Origin: SHVO01 sp964576515
Lineage (GTDB): Bacteria > Pseudomonadota > Alphaproteobacteria > Rhodospirillales > Rhodospirillaceae
Assembly (NCBI GenBank): GCA_964576515.1
Contig: CAZNUW010000002.1
Span: 1-64,000, forward strand
Length of the DNA stretch: 64,000 nt
Reading direction: 5' to 3'
Part shown: in pieces, positions 33,192 to 41,900 of the stretch
Numbering within the stretch: the first letter of the stretch is position 1
Layout of the letters: every line of letters starts with the position of its first letter
Position numbers and translations under genes: made by a program
The notes under the pieces: generated by a model
What the model saw: the letters and a program-made list of their open reading frames with translations, nothing else
Databases searched by the model: none
What the model was told of the DNA's origin: nothing

Positions 33192-33875
33192 TTACTTGTC
33201 CCCCGTGGGGCCGGTCAGGCCCATGCTCGCCTTCAGCTTGGCGAGATCGTCGTCGATCTTGGTAGAGGCTTCAAGGGAGGCGATCTCATCGGCGAGGGTC
33301 GCGCTGCCGCCGCCCACGTCGAACGCCTCCACCCGGCCTTCGAGTTCATCCAGCTTGCGTTCCACTTGGTCGAACCGGGCGACGGCGTTATCCACGCGGC
33401 CGTCGTACAGATGTTCGCGCACAGCGAAGCGGGCGTTGGCCGTCTGGGCGCGGGCCAGGAGACCGGCCTGTTTGGCTTTCGCCTCCGCCAGCTTCGTCTG
33501 CAGCCGACCGATGTCGGCGTCCAGCTCGCCCATGCGCTCTTTCAGCGTTTCGTCGTCGCGCTCAAGCAGGGCGATGAGATCGGCGATCTTCGCGCGTTCC
33601 ACCAGGGCGGCGCGCGCCAGATCCTCGCGTTCCTTCGTCACCGCGAGTTCGGCGCGCTTCTGCCATTCGCCTTGCGCGTCCGACAGGCGGCCGAGGCGGC
33701 GGCGGATTTCCTTGCGGTCCGCGATAAGGCGCGCCGCATCCGAACGCACGTCGACCAGCGTGTCTTCCATCTCCTGGATGATCAGGCGGATCATCTTCGC
33801 CGGGTCTTCCGCGCGATCCAGCAGCGCGGTGATGTTGGCGTTCACGATATCCGTTAGCCGGGAAAAGATACCCAT
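33192..33875 (-). CDS. pspA: Phage shock protein A
   Basis: 227 residues, almost entirely coiled coil, starting with the amphipathic helix MGIFSRLTDIVNANITALLDRAEDPAKMIRLIIQEMEDTLVDVRS typical of PspA/IM30 (ESCRT-III fold). PspA represses PspF and, once released, forms membrane-stabilising oligomers. GGAGG (complement of 33882-33886) lies just before the ATG. Transcription should start from the sigma-54 promoter at 33909-33924. Confidence 0.95.
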   Translation of the reverse strand: MGIFSRLTDIVNANITALLDRAEDPAKMIRLIIQEMEDTLVDVRSDAARLIADRKEIRRRLGRLSDAQGEWQKRAELAVTKEREDLARAALVERAKIADLIALLERDDETLKERMGELDADIGRLQTKLAEAKAKQAGLLARAQTANARFAVREHLYDGRVDNAVARFDQVERKLDELEGRVEAFDVGGGSATLADEIASLEASTKIDDDLAKLKASMGLTGPTGDK

Positions 33876-33908
33876 TGAGGCCCTCCGAAATGACTATGGC
33901 CCATCTTT

Positions 33909-33924
33909 TGCAACCTTCGTGCCA
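33909..33924 (-). promoter_or_regulatory. Sigma-54 (-24/-12) promoter for pspABC
   Basis: Minus-strand TGGCACG-AAGG-TTGCA matches the sigma-54 consensus, with exactly ten bases between GG and GC. The predicted start is about 24 bp ahead of pspA. The activator PspF is encoded divergently at 34046. Confidence 0.9.
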
Positions 33925-34045
33925 AGGTCGTAACTCATCTATATCATTGATTTAAATGCATAATTTTTGTGATGACCGGCGCCGATATTGCGTGGATCAT
34001 CAATGAGTGCGAAAACATACAAACAGTTAGCGGAAAGCGCCAACT

Positions 34046-35104
34046 TTGACCCTCCCGGCTCCCCTCGGCGAATCCACGGTTTTCCTTGGCCACTTGGATC
34101 AACTTTCCCGAGTGGCGCCGCTCGATCGTCCGATTCTGATTATCGGTGAAAGAGGAACCGGCAAGGAACTGTCGGCCGCGCGTGTTCACTTCCTCTCGCG
34201 CCGCTGGTCGGGGCCGCTGGTGAAGCTGAATTGCGCCGCCTTGCCGGAAACGCTTCTCGAGGCCGAACTTTTCGGCGTCGAACAGGGCGCTTTCACCGGC
34301 GCCGCCAAGCGCCGCTTGGGGCGGTTTGAGTTGGCCGACGGCGGCACGCTCTTCCTGGACGAAATCGGCAATGCGCCGTTGTCCGTCCAGGAGAAGGTGC
34401 TGCGGGTCATCGAGTACGGCGAGTTCGAGCGCCTGGGCGGCAGCGAGACGATCTCCGTATCCGTGCGCGTCGTGGCGGCGACCAACCTCGATCTTCCGGC
34501 GGCCGCGCGCGCCGGACGGTTCCGCGAAGATCTTCTCGACCGGCTTGCGTTCGACGTGTTGACCCTGCCGCCGTTGCGCGCGCGGGCTGGAGATATTCCG
34601 CTTTTGTGCGAACACTTCGGACGCGCGATGGCCGCGGATTTGGGGTGGGAGATGTTTCCCGGATTCAGCCCCGGCGCCGCGACGGCGCTGGAGGATTACG
34701 CCTGGCCCGGCAACGTGCGCGAACTGAAGAACGTGGTGGAGCGCGCGGTCGCCGCCAGCCTGGACCGCGAGAAGCCGATCGATCGGGTGGTGTTCGACCC
34801 CTTCGCGTCGCCCTTCCGCCCGCAGCCGATCCGTGTCCAGGCCGTTGCGTCCGACACGTCCACATCCACGACGTCCACATCCCTCCCGCCCGCTTCCCTC
34901 GCACCGGAACCGGTCACGCCCGTCATGCTCCCGGACGATTTTCGCGCCGCCGTGGATGCGTTCGAGATCGATCTCCTGACCCGGGCCTTAACGGACGCGC
35001 GGCACAATCAGCGCGCGGCCGCCAAACGCCTGGGGCTTGGGTATCACCAATTGCGAAATCTTTTGCGCAAGCACAACCTCATGCCTGCGCGGGATAAGGA
35101 TTAA
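34046..35104 (+). CDS. pspF: PspF, sigma-54-dependent activator of the psp operon
   Basis: 352 residues. The AAA+ domain starts directly, without a receiver: Walker A GERGTGKE (34-41), GAFTGA loop (81-86) that contacts sigma-54, Walker B LFLDEIGN (102-109), and arginine-finger region REDLLDRLAFDVLTLPPLRARAGDI. After a Ser/Thr/Pro-rich linker comes a Fis-type helix-turn-helix (NQRAAAKRLGLGYHQLRNLLRKHNL). The lack of a regulatory domain and the divergent pspA identify PspF. The start is TTG 34046, with a weak RBS; a low-efficiency start suits an activator kept at low level. Convergent with the cytochrome gene (four-base overlap). Confidence 0.92.
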   Translation: MTLPAPLGESTVFLGHLDQLSRVAPLDRPILIIGERGTGKELSAARVHFLSRRWSGPLVKLNCAALPETLLEAELFGVEQGAFTGAAKRRLGRFELADGGTLFLDEIGNAPLSVQEKVLRVIEYGEFERLGGSETISVSVRVVAATNLDLPAAARAGRFREDLLDRLAFDVLTLPPLRARAGDIPLLCEHFGRAMAADLGWEMFPGFSPGAATALEDYAWPGNVRELKNVVERAVAASLDREKPIDRVVFDPFASPFRPQPIRVQAVASDTSTSTTSTSLPPASLAPEPVTPVMLPDDFRAAVDAFEIDLLTRALTDARHNQRAAAKRLGLGYHQLRNLLRKHNLMPARDKD

Positions 35105-36072
35105 GGATCGAGCGAGGCCGCGTAGGCCGCGATATTCACCATGTCTTCGAGCGTGAGCGGCGCGACCGCTTCGGCCATCAATGGGGCCCACGCGCCCGCG
35201 CGCGATCCGTGCTGCAAGTCCCAGAGGCTGCGCACCAGATAGCTCGGCGAGCGCCCCGCCAAGGGCGGCATCGGTCCCAGCCCGCGCAAGTCCTGACTGT
35301 GACACACTGTGCATGCGGCGGTTTTGCCGCCGCCGGTGCGCACGTAGTCTTCGCCCTTCTTGAGGCTGCCCGGCGGAACATAAGCGACGAACCCCGACTT
35401 GGAGTCGCGTAAATCCGTGCGCGCGCGGTCCTCGGGCACCTCCACGATACGCACGCCGATGGGTTCCTGTGCGTTGGCGTCCTCGACGACAAACATGGAC
35501 CCCGCCACGCGGGTCTTGGGCACGGTGGCGCTCTCGACGACGCGAACCCATTTCCGCCGCGGCAGTGACGCGAAATATGCGGCGGCGATGCGCACTTCCT
35601 CATCGTTGGTCACGGCGGCGAGCTTCGCCATGTTCGCCGGCGGCCCCATCGCCGGCACGGAACTGCGGCGGCTGCCGTTCCTGAAATCCCGCACCTGCTG
35701 GAGGATATACTCCGCCGGCAACCCCGCGATCCCGGAATTCTCCGGACGGCCGAGGCCGTTGGGGAGGTGACAGTATCCGCACGGCAGTACGCCGCCGGCG
35801 CGTCCCTTCGCCACGATCTCGGGCATCGGCGGGTGATCGTCTGGGTGCCAATCCGGCGGACCGCGGCTGATGTCGCGGATCTCGGCCAGGGTCAGCGCCA
35901 CAGCGCTGCCCGGAACGCGCTGCGGTGTTGGATCGACAGGGGGCGGCGTGGCGGGTTTTGCCGCGGGAGGCGCGACCGGGTAAGCCCAGGGTGGCGGCGT
36001 ATCCTCCGCGGCATATGCCACGGCCGCGAACGCAAAACCTAAAGAGATGGACAGCGCGATAAGACGTTTCAT
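35101..36072 (-). CDS. Diheme c-type cytochrome (c4-like)
   Basis: 323 residues. A signal peptide (MKRLIALSISLGFAFAAVAYAAE) is followed by a Pro-rich segment and two cytochrome c domains with CGYCH and CTVCH. Each domain has the downstream pattern seen in c4/c553-type proteins (IAGLPAEYILQQVRDFRNGSRR and LAGRSPSYLVRSLWDLQHGSRAGAWAPLM). It should be a periplasmic electron carrier. The gene lies 80 bp beyond the sulfide:quinone oxidoreductase on the same strand, and such a pairing suggests it accepts electrons in sulfur oxidation. That link is inferred. ATG 36072 begins the signal peptide. Confidence 0.85.
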   Translation of the reverse strand: MKRLIALSISLGFAFAAVAYAAEDTPPPWAYPVAPPAAKPATPPPVDPTPQRVPGSAVALTLAEIRDISRGPPDWHPDDHPPMPEIVAKGRAGGVLPCGYCHLPNGLGRPENSGIAGLPAEYILQQVRDFRNGSRRSSVPAMGPPANMAKLAAVTNDEEVRIAAAYFASLPRRKWVRVVESATVPKTRVAGSMFVVEDANAQEPIGVRIVEVPEDRARTDLRDSKSGFVAYVPPGSLKKGEDYVRTGGGKTAACTVCHSQDLRGLGPMPPLAGRSPSYLVRSLWDLQHGSRAGAWAPLMAEAVAPLTLEDMVNIAAYAASLDP

Positions 36073-36151
36073 GACTCCCCCCAAGCCAAGATCGCTGGGA
36101 AGAGTGCCAGGAATTTCCAATCCTGGCGAGGCGATGACGCGCTGTTACGTG

Positions 36152-37402
36152 TTACACACCCGGATCGACGAACCCTGTGTTGTGAGCCGGGAACGCTTCG
36201 TAACCTTTCAGCATGTAATCCCAATACAGCCGCGGAAGTCCGTACTTCTTGATGAGCCAGTTCGGCGTATTTTCGCGCGCCGGATTCAGCGGCAGCGTCG
36301 GGGTCGGCTTCCCGCCGTAGATGAACTCCGCCATCAGCACCTTGGTATAGCTTGTCGTCAGCGGGCATGCGGCATAACCGTCGTAGCCTTCGGTGATGCC
36401 GCCGCCGCGGATCGACTGGAACAGATTGTTCACGACCGCGGGCGCTTGCTTGCGGATCGCGGCGGCGGTCTTGGAATTCGCGGTCGACGCCGCGTCGCCC
36501 AAACCGAAGACGTTCTTGTACTTCACGTGCTGCAGTGTATTTGCGTGCACGTCGACGAAGCCCGCCGCGTTCGCGAGCGGACTGGTCTTGATCACGTCCG
36601 GCGCGCTTTGCGGCGGCGTGACGTGAATCATGTCGTAGGGGAGTTGGAGGCGTTGTCCCGGGTTTTCGCCGCCCAGCACCTCGAATGTCGCGATCTTCGC
36701 GCCCGCGTCGATTTCCACCAGGTTGTGTTGATAGTGCACGGCGATGTCGTGCGCGGCGGCGATCTTCACCAGCTCGCGCGCATAAAACGGCACGCCGAAA
36801 ATCGCCGGTGTCTGGGTCAGAAAGTGGATGTCGACAAATTGGCGGATACCGCGGCGTCTGAGGTGATCGGCCGCCAGATAGGCGGCTTTTTGGGGTGCGC
36901 CCGGGCATTTGATCGGCATCGCCGGCTGCGTGAACAGGGCCTTCGCGCCGGGCTTCAGCGCCTGCATGCAGGCCCAGGTGTATTCCACCGTCTGCGGCGC
37001 ATAGTTACTGCAGACGCCGTTGTGATTGAGCGCCTCGCGCAGGCCCTTGATGGCGTTCCAATTCAATTGGAGGCCGGTGCAGACGACAAGGTAGTCGTAG
37101 GTCAGCGCGCGGCCCGAGGCGAGGGTGACGGTGTTGCTTTCAGGCGCGAAGCTTGCGGCCGCATCCTTGATCCAGGCGACATCGGTGGGGATCAGGTCCG
37201 ACTCATTGCGCCGCGTCGCTGCGAGGTCGTAAGCGCCGGCGCCGACCAGTGTGAAGGCCGGTTGGTAATAGTGCTCGCGCGCGGGCTCGACGATGGCGAT
37301 GTCGAGATTCAATTCGTGCCGATGACGCTGGAGGCTCGCCGCGACGGTGATCCCCGCCGCGCCGCCGCCGATGATGAGAATCTGGTGGTGGGTCGTGGTC
37401 AT
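36152..37402 (-). CDS. sqr: Type II sulfide:quinone oxidoreductase
   Basis: 416 residues. The N-terminal FAD dinucleotide site is IIGGGAAGITVAASL (10-24), with a second nucleotide-binding strand and the FAD-contact segment VFGLGDAAS (298-306). The catalytic cysteines are Cys166 in MPIKCPGAPQKAAYL and Cys346 in YDGYAACPLTTSY, the pair and contexts typical of type II SQR, including mitochondrial SQRDL. Cys108 and Cys131 are also present. The C-terminus (YWDYMLKGYEAFP) matches the membrane-association region. The enzyme oxidises sulfide to sulfane sulfur and reduces quinone. Other FAD-dependent quinone oxidoreductases are a less likely alternative. Confidence 0.85.
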   Translation of the reverse strand: MTTTHHQILIIGGGAAGITVAASLQRHRHELNLDIAIVEPAREHYYQPAFTLVGAGAYDLAATRRNESDLIPTDVAWIKDAAASFAPESNTVTLASGRALTYDYLVVCTGLQLNWNAIKGLREALNHNGVCSNYAPQTVEYTWACMQALKPGAKALFTQPAMPIKCPGAPQKAAYLAADHLRRRGIRQFVDIHFLTQTPAIFGVPFYARELVKIAAAHDIAVHYQHNLVEIDAGAKIATFEVLGGENPGQRLQLPYDMIHVTPPQSAPDVIKTSPLANAAGFVDVHANTLQHVKYKNVFGLGDAASTANSKTAAAIRKQAPAVVNNLFQSIRGGGITEGYDGYAACPLTTSYTKVLMAEFIYGGKPTPTLPLNPARENTPNWLIKKYGLPRLYWDYMLKGYEAFPAHNTGFVDPGV

Positions 37403-37484
37403 GGGAAATCTCCGCCGGAAAGGTCCGCCGATAACATCATGCGGGCGCGCGTCCTTACAAGACCCGCATAAACGCACGAGATGA

Positions 37485-38540
37485 TTATTCGGCGCGAGGC
37501 GGGTAGGGGTGGAGGTTTCCGTTCGGATCCTCGATCGTGAAAGAACCCTGATCTCCTGGCGCGGCGTAGGCGTCTGTGAGGGGCACCTTTCCCGCGCCGC
37601 CGGGAATGTCGAGGATATAGGTCGGCTGCGCGAGGCCGGACACGCGGCCGCGCAGGGCTTTCACGAGGGCGCGGCCCTCATCGACCGGAACGCGGAAGTG
37701 TCCGGTGCCGGGCGCGTAGTCCAGCTGATGCAGGTAATAGGGCTTGATGCGCGCGGCAACCAGGCCGCGCATCAGCCGCTCCAACGTTTCGACATTGTCG
37801 TTCACGCCCTTCAGCAGCACCGATTGCGCCAGAAGGGGGATGCCGGCGTCGCTCAGCCTGCCGCAGGCCGCGCGCATGGCCGGCGTCAGTTCATCGGCAT
37901 GATTGCAATGGACGGCGACATAGACCGCCTTGCCGGTGTTTTTCAGCGCGTCGATCAACGCCGCGTCGATACGTTCGGGCGCGGCCACGGGAACGCGCGT
38001 ATGCACGCGGATGACCTGCACGTGGGCCATGGTGTCCAGAGCCCGGACGATTTCCGCGATGCGCCGGGCGGACAGCATCAAGGGATCGCCGCCGGTCAAA
38101 ATCACTTCCCAGATCGCGGGTGTCGTCCGGATGTAGTCGAGGGCCGCCGCAAGTTCCGGCGGCGTCAATGCCCCTTCGCCGCCGACATCCTCGCGGCGGA
38201 AGCAGAAGCGGCAATAGACGGCGCAGGTCAGGGTCGGCAGCAGGAGGGCGCGGTCGGGATACCGGTGCACGATCCCTTTCACGGGGGTATGGGCGTGATC
38301 GCCGATGGGATCGGCGTTTTCGCCCGGCGAGACTTTCAATTCTTCCGCCGACGGCACGAACTGACGCATCAGGGCGGGCGCGTGTTCCGCGCCGCGCAAA
38401 AGATCATGAACGGCCGGAGGGATGGCGACCGTATAACGTTCGATCACCCGCGCGACGTCGCCGCGCGCGTCGCCGGCGATCAGCCCGGCCGCGATCAGAT
38501 CGTCGGCGGATTTCAGAGTGCGTGGGCCAAGGTTGTTCAT
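37485..38540 (-). CDS. Lysine 2,3-aminomutase-family radical SAM enzyme (KamA/EpmB-like)
   Basis: 351 residues. The radical SAM cluster motif CxxxCxxC is at Cys106, Cys110 and Cys113 (CAVYCRFCFR). TGGDPLM (SAM contact) and the PLP-binding Lys region near the C-terminus (DIPGGAGKVPL) match the aminomutase family. The length (about 350 residues) fits bacterial KamA-like and EpmB proteins. EpmB makes (R)-beta-lysine for elongation factor P. No efp or epmA gene is beside it, so the target remains open. ATG 38540 is chosen because the upstream in-frame extension is compositionally odd. Confidence 0.85.
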   Translation of the reverse strand: MNNLGPRTLKSADDLIAAGLIAGDARGDVARVIERYTVAIPPAVHDLLRGAEHAPALMRQFVPSAEELKVSPGENADPIGDHAHTPVKGIVHRYPDRALLLPTLTCAVYCRFCFRREDVGGEGALTPPELAAALDYIRTTPAIWEVILTGGDPLMLSARRIAEIVRALDTMAHVQVIRVHTRVPVAAPERIDAALIDALKNTGKAVYVAVHCNHADELTPAMRAACGRLSDAGIPLLAQSVLLKGVNDNVETLERLMRGLVAARIKPYYLHQLDYAPGTGHFRVPVDEGRALVKALRGRVSGLAQPTYILDIPGGAGKVPLTDAYAAPGDQGSFTIEDPNGNLHPYPPRAE

Positions 38541-38574
38541 GCGCCGCTGCTTGGTGTCGCCTACTTGGTATTGC

Positions 38575-40359
38575 CTACTTGGCGTCAATAGCGCGCCGCA
38601 CGGCGTGCGCCAGCGCGTCGAGCGTGAAGGGTTTATGCAGGAGCTGCACGCCCGGGTCCAGGACGCCATTATGCACCACGGCGTTGCGCGTGTAGCCGGT
38701 CGTATAAAGCACTTTGATGGCCGGACGCCGTTTCAAGGCTTCCTGCGCCAGTTGATGTCCGTTCATATGCGGCATGACGACGTCGGTGAACAGCAAGGCG
38801 ACGCTCGGCGTCTGGTCCAGAAGAGCGAGCGCCTGTTCGCCGCCGTCCGCTTCGACGACCGCATAGCCTAGATCGGCGAGGCTTTGGACCGTGAGTTTGC
38901 GCACCGCCGGCTCGTCTTCCACGACAAGGATAGTCTCGCCAGCTTTGGCGGTCGGTGCGGCCGCGGCCGGCGCGTCCTGTTGTACGTCCTTCGGCCCGAA
39001 ATAACGGGGAAGATAGATCTTCACCGTCGTTCCGACGCCGATCTCGGAATAGATCTTCACGTGGCCGCCCGACTGCTTCACAAAGCCGTAGACCATGCTG
39101 AGGCCGAGGCCGGTGCCGGTTTGCTTGGTGGTGAAGAACGGATCGAAGACCTTTGCCGCGACGTCCGGCGGTATGCCGCCCCCGGTGTCCGTGACGCAGA
39201 TCGCGACATACTGCCCCGGTTCGATGCCGGCTTGCCGCGCATAAATGTCCGAGATCGCGGCATTGGAGGTTTCGACGGTGAGCTTGCCGCCGTCCTCCAT
39301 GGCGTCGCGCGCGTTCACCACCAGATTGAGGATGGCGGATTCCAGTTGATGCGCGTCGGCGAAGATGCGCCATAACCCGCCTTCGGCGACGACTTCCGTT
39401 TGAATGGTTTCGCCCAAGGCGCGGCGGATCAGATCGGACATGCCGGTCACCAGCCTGTTCGCATCGATCGCGCGCGGTTCCAGAACCTGCTTGCGCGCGA
39501 ACGCAAGCAGGCGCTGGGTCAGCGACGCACCGCGCATCGCGCCGTCAACGGCCGCTTGCGCCAATTGTTCGATGTCGTAATCGCCGCGGCCGATCCGCCG
39601 TTGCATCATGTTCAAGGCGCCGATGATCACGGCGAGCATATTGTTGAAGTCGTGCGCAATCCCGCCGGTGAGATGGCCGATGGCCTCCATCTTCTGCGAC
39701 TGCATCAGCGCCGCGCGGGTTTCTTCCAGCGTCGCCTGCTGCTGAATCCGTTCCGTGATGTCGCGGGTGATTTTCGCGTAACCGATGACGCGGCCTGCCG
39801 GATCCGTCAGACGGTCGATCACGACGCTGGCGTGGAAGCGGCTGCCGTCCTTGCGCATACGCACCGTGCCTTCGGACTCGTAGCGCCCTTCGCGTTCGGC
39901 CGTCGCCAGGACTTGCGCGGGCAATCCAGCCGCCTGGTCCTCCGGCGTGTAGAAACATGAAAAGTTCCGGCCGATGATTTCGCTCGCGCGATAGCCTTTG
40001 ATGCGTTCGGCGCCGAGGTTCCAGGTGGCGACCTTGCCTTTTGGGTCGAGTCTATAGATGGCGTAGTCCGTGACGTCTTCCACGAAGCGCAGAAAATTCT
40101 CGTCGTCTTCGCGTCGCGCGGTTTCGGCGGAGCGTTGGGTGGCCGCGCGTCGGCGGCCGAGGACGCGATGGAGAAGGGTCGTCGCGCCCGCCGCGATCAG
40201 CGCGATCAGGCCATAGACGATGTAAGAATTGCGCGCCGCGTCCGCGGTTGCGTCCTGCGCGTAAACGGTCGCCGGATAGGTCATGACCGCAATACCGGCG
40301 AGGCGCGCGGCTGTTTGTGCGCACCATGCGACCGGCGGCGAAATCGTCTCAAAGGTCAT
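38575..40359 (-). CDS. PAS-containing hybrid histidine kinase with C-terminal receiver
   Basis: About 594 residues. A signal/TM region at the N-terminus and a membrane helix (IVYGLIALIAAGATTLLHRVL) are followed by a PAS domain (FLRFVEDVTDYAIYRLDPKGKVATWN...IGYAKITRDITER). HisKA has the His box GGIAHDFNNML, HATPase has N and G boxes (NLVVNARDAMED, DTGGGIPP, GTGLGLSMVYGF), and a receiver domain ends the protein (ILVVEDEPAVRK, LFTDVVMPHMNG, KPF). The receiver on the kinase suggests a phosphorelay or self-regulation. No partner regulator is adjacent. ATG 40359 is used; an in-frame start at 40374 is possible. Confidence 0.88.
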   Translation of the reverse strand: MTFETISPPVAWCAQTAARLAGIAVMTYPATVYAQDATADAARNSYIVYGLIALIAAGATTLLHRVLGRRRAATQRSAETARREDDENFLRFVEDVTDYAIYRLDPKGKVATWNLGAERIKGYRASEIIGRNFSCFYTPEDQAAGLPAQVLATAEREGRYESEGTVRMRKDGSRFHASVVIDRLTDPAGRVIGYAKITRDITERIQQQATLEETRAALMQSQKMEAIGHLTGGIAHDFNNMLAVIIGALNMMQRRIGRGDYDIEQLAQAAVDGAMRGASLTQRLLAFARKQVLEPRAIDANRLVTGMSDLIRRALGETIQTEVVAEGGLWRIFADAHQLESAILNLVVNARDAMEDGGKLTVETSNAAISDIYARQAGIEPGQYVAICVTDTGGGIPPDVAAKVFDPFFTTKQTGTGLGLSMVYGFVKQSGGHVKIYSEIGVGTTVKIYLPRYFGPKDVQQDAPAAAAPTAKAGETILVVEDEPAVRKLTVQSLADLGYAVVEADGGEQALALLDQTPSVALLFTDVVMPHMNGHQLAQEALKRRPAIKVLYTTGYTRNAVVHNGVLDPGVQLLHKPFTLDALAHAVRRAIDAK

Positions 40360-40479
40360 ATGGATGAAGGACATCTTTCGGATGTGATTGTCCTATCACA
40401 CCGCAAGGGGGCTGCGGGCAACATTCCCAGGTCCGCGCGTAATAGGCGAAAAATCCGCCCCGATATCGCGACCGGCGGA

Positions 40480-41634
40480 CTAGCGGTAATACCGCTCCAG
40501 GCGTTCGATGGCCGCCGTGAGCAGCGCCTCGCCTTTGCAAAAAGCGAAGCGCACGAAACGATCGGGGCCATTTCCTTCATAGAACGCACTGACGGGGATC
40601 GCCGTCACCCCGGCCTTGATCGTCATCTCGCGGCAGAACGCGACGTCGTCGCCTTTGAACCCAAAGTTGCTGACGTCTGTGGTGACGAAGATCGTGCCTT
40701 GCGACGGCAGCACCTTGAACCCGATTCGCGACAGGCCCGCCGCGAGAAGATCGCGTCGGCGCTCCAGGGATCCGCGGTACCCGTGGAAATAGGCGTCGTC
40801 CTTCATCAGGCCGTAGGCGACCGCCCATTGCAGGTTCGGCGGCGTCGTGAAGGTGATGTACTGGTGCGCCTTCGCGCAGGGCTCCAGCAGCTCCGCCGTC
40901 GCGCTCACGTAGCCCACTTTCCAGCCGGTCAGGGAGAACGTCTTTCCCGCCGACCCGAGCCGCAGGCAACGCTCGCGCATGCCGGGCAGGGTCATCAGCG
41001 AGATATGCGCCGCGCCGTCGTAAACCAGGTGATCGTACACCTCGTCGCAGATCACATAAGCGTCGTGGCGTTTGACCAGGTCCGCGATGAACTCCAACTC
41101 GTCGCGGCGGAACACCTTGCTGCACGGGTTCATCGGCGTGTTCAGGATCATCAGCTTGGTCTTCGGCCCGAACGCCGTCGCCAGCTCCTCGCGCGGCAGT
41201 TCCCATGCGGGCGGCATCAACCGCACGATTTTAGGGATGCCGCCGCCGCGGCGGATCATCGGCAGGTAGGAGTCGTAAAACGGTTCCAGCACGATCACTT
41301 CGTCGCCGGGTTCAATCAGCCCGAACAGGCAACTCGCCAGGGCTTCCGTGCCGCCCGATGTCACCATCACCTCGGTGCGCCAGTCCACGTCGATGCCGAA
41401 GAAGCGTTTGCCGTTCGCGGCGACCGCCTGGCGCAGTTCGGCCAGGCCCATCATGGGCGGATATTGATTCGACTTCGCCAAAGCCTCCGCGGCGACGGCG
41501 CGCAGATCGTCGGGGCCGTTGTCGTCGGAGAACCCCTGTCCGAGGTTCAGGGCGTTATGCTCGTTGGCGAGGGCGGACATCACCGTGAAAACGGTGGTCG
41601 GCAGGCCTGACAGGACGCGGTTTCCGGGCTTCAT
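40480..41634 (-). CDS. PLP-dependent aminotransferase, class I/II
   Basis: 384 residues. This is a fold-type I aminotransferase with the substrate segment NLGQGFSDDNGPDDLR, the cofactor Asn in LNTPMNPCSKVF, DEVYDHLVY (Asp contacting the PLP ring) and the catalytic Lys in SAGKTFSLTGWKVGY. The C-terminal FVRFAFCKG supplies the carboxylate-binding Arg. The pattern is closest to YbdL/kynurenine-type transaminases, which use methionine or aromatic amino acids, but substrate cannot be assigned by eye. ATG 41634 is preferred to a GTG at 41643. It is a single-gene unit next to the hybrid kinase. Confidence 0.85.
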   Translation of the reverse strand: MKPGNRVLSGLPTTVFTVMSALANEHNALNLGQGFSDDNGPDDLRAVAAEALAKSNQYPPMMGLAELRQAVAANGKRFFGIDVDWRTEVMVTSGGTEALASCLFGLIEPGDEVIVLEPFYDSYLPMIRRGGGIPKIVRLMPPAWELPREELATAFGPKTKLMILNTPMNPCSKVFRRDELEFIADLVKRHDAYVICDEVYDHLVYDGAAHISLMTLPGMRERCLRLGSAGKTFSLTGWKVGYVSATAELLEPCAKAHQYITFTTPPNLQWAVAYGLMKDDAYFHGYRGSLERRRDLLAAGLSRIGFKVLPSQGTIFVTTDVSNFGFKGDDVAFCREMTIKAGVTAIPVSAFYEGNGPDRFVRFAFCKGEALLTAAIERLERYYR

Positions 41635-41709
41635 GGGCCGCACCTATAGTCGGTTTCCCGGGCGGCTGTGAAGCTTCAGAGAACAAAATTCGTCCGGAAG
41701 GCCGCTCCG

Positions 41710-41841
41710 TTAGGGCGAAGGTTGGGCGGCGGCGGGGCGGGAAGGCCAGCCCCTCAGGGCCAAACCGAGCAGGACGGACGTCAGCCGTCCCAGGGGCGCG
41801 CGGGCGGCGGTCCAGATCAGGACGCGGCAAAATAGTTTCAT
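41710..41841 (-). CDS. Possible 43-residue basic/hydrophobic peptide
   Basis: A short ORF from ATG 41841 to TAA 41710 encodes a peptide beginning MKLFCRVLIWTAARAPLG, then TSVLLGLALRGWPSRPAAAQPSP. It has one hydrophobic stretch and several Arg. It fills most of the gap between the aminotransferase and ppnN. There is no clear RBS and no family match, so it may be chance in GC-rich DNA. Confidence 0.25.
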   Translation of the reverse strand: MKLFCRVLIWTAARAPLGRLTSVLLGLALRGWPSRPAAAQPSP

Positions 41842-41900
41842 GACACGCAAACGTGGCTGTTTAGAAAATGTTCGCTACGGTTCAGTGAAATCCGTTATGT

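Noticed and set aside
37542..38540. Lysine degradation pathway
   Set aside because: No other kam genes are present, so only family membership (KamA/EpmB-like) is claimed.
38541..38580. Short direct repeat GCCTACTTGGT / GCCTACTTGGC
   Set aside because: Only two copies about 16 bp apart at a gene end, most likely chance.
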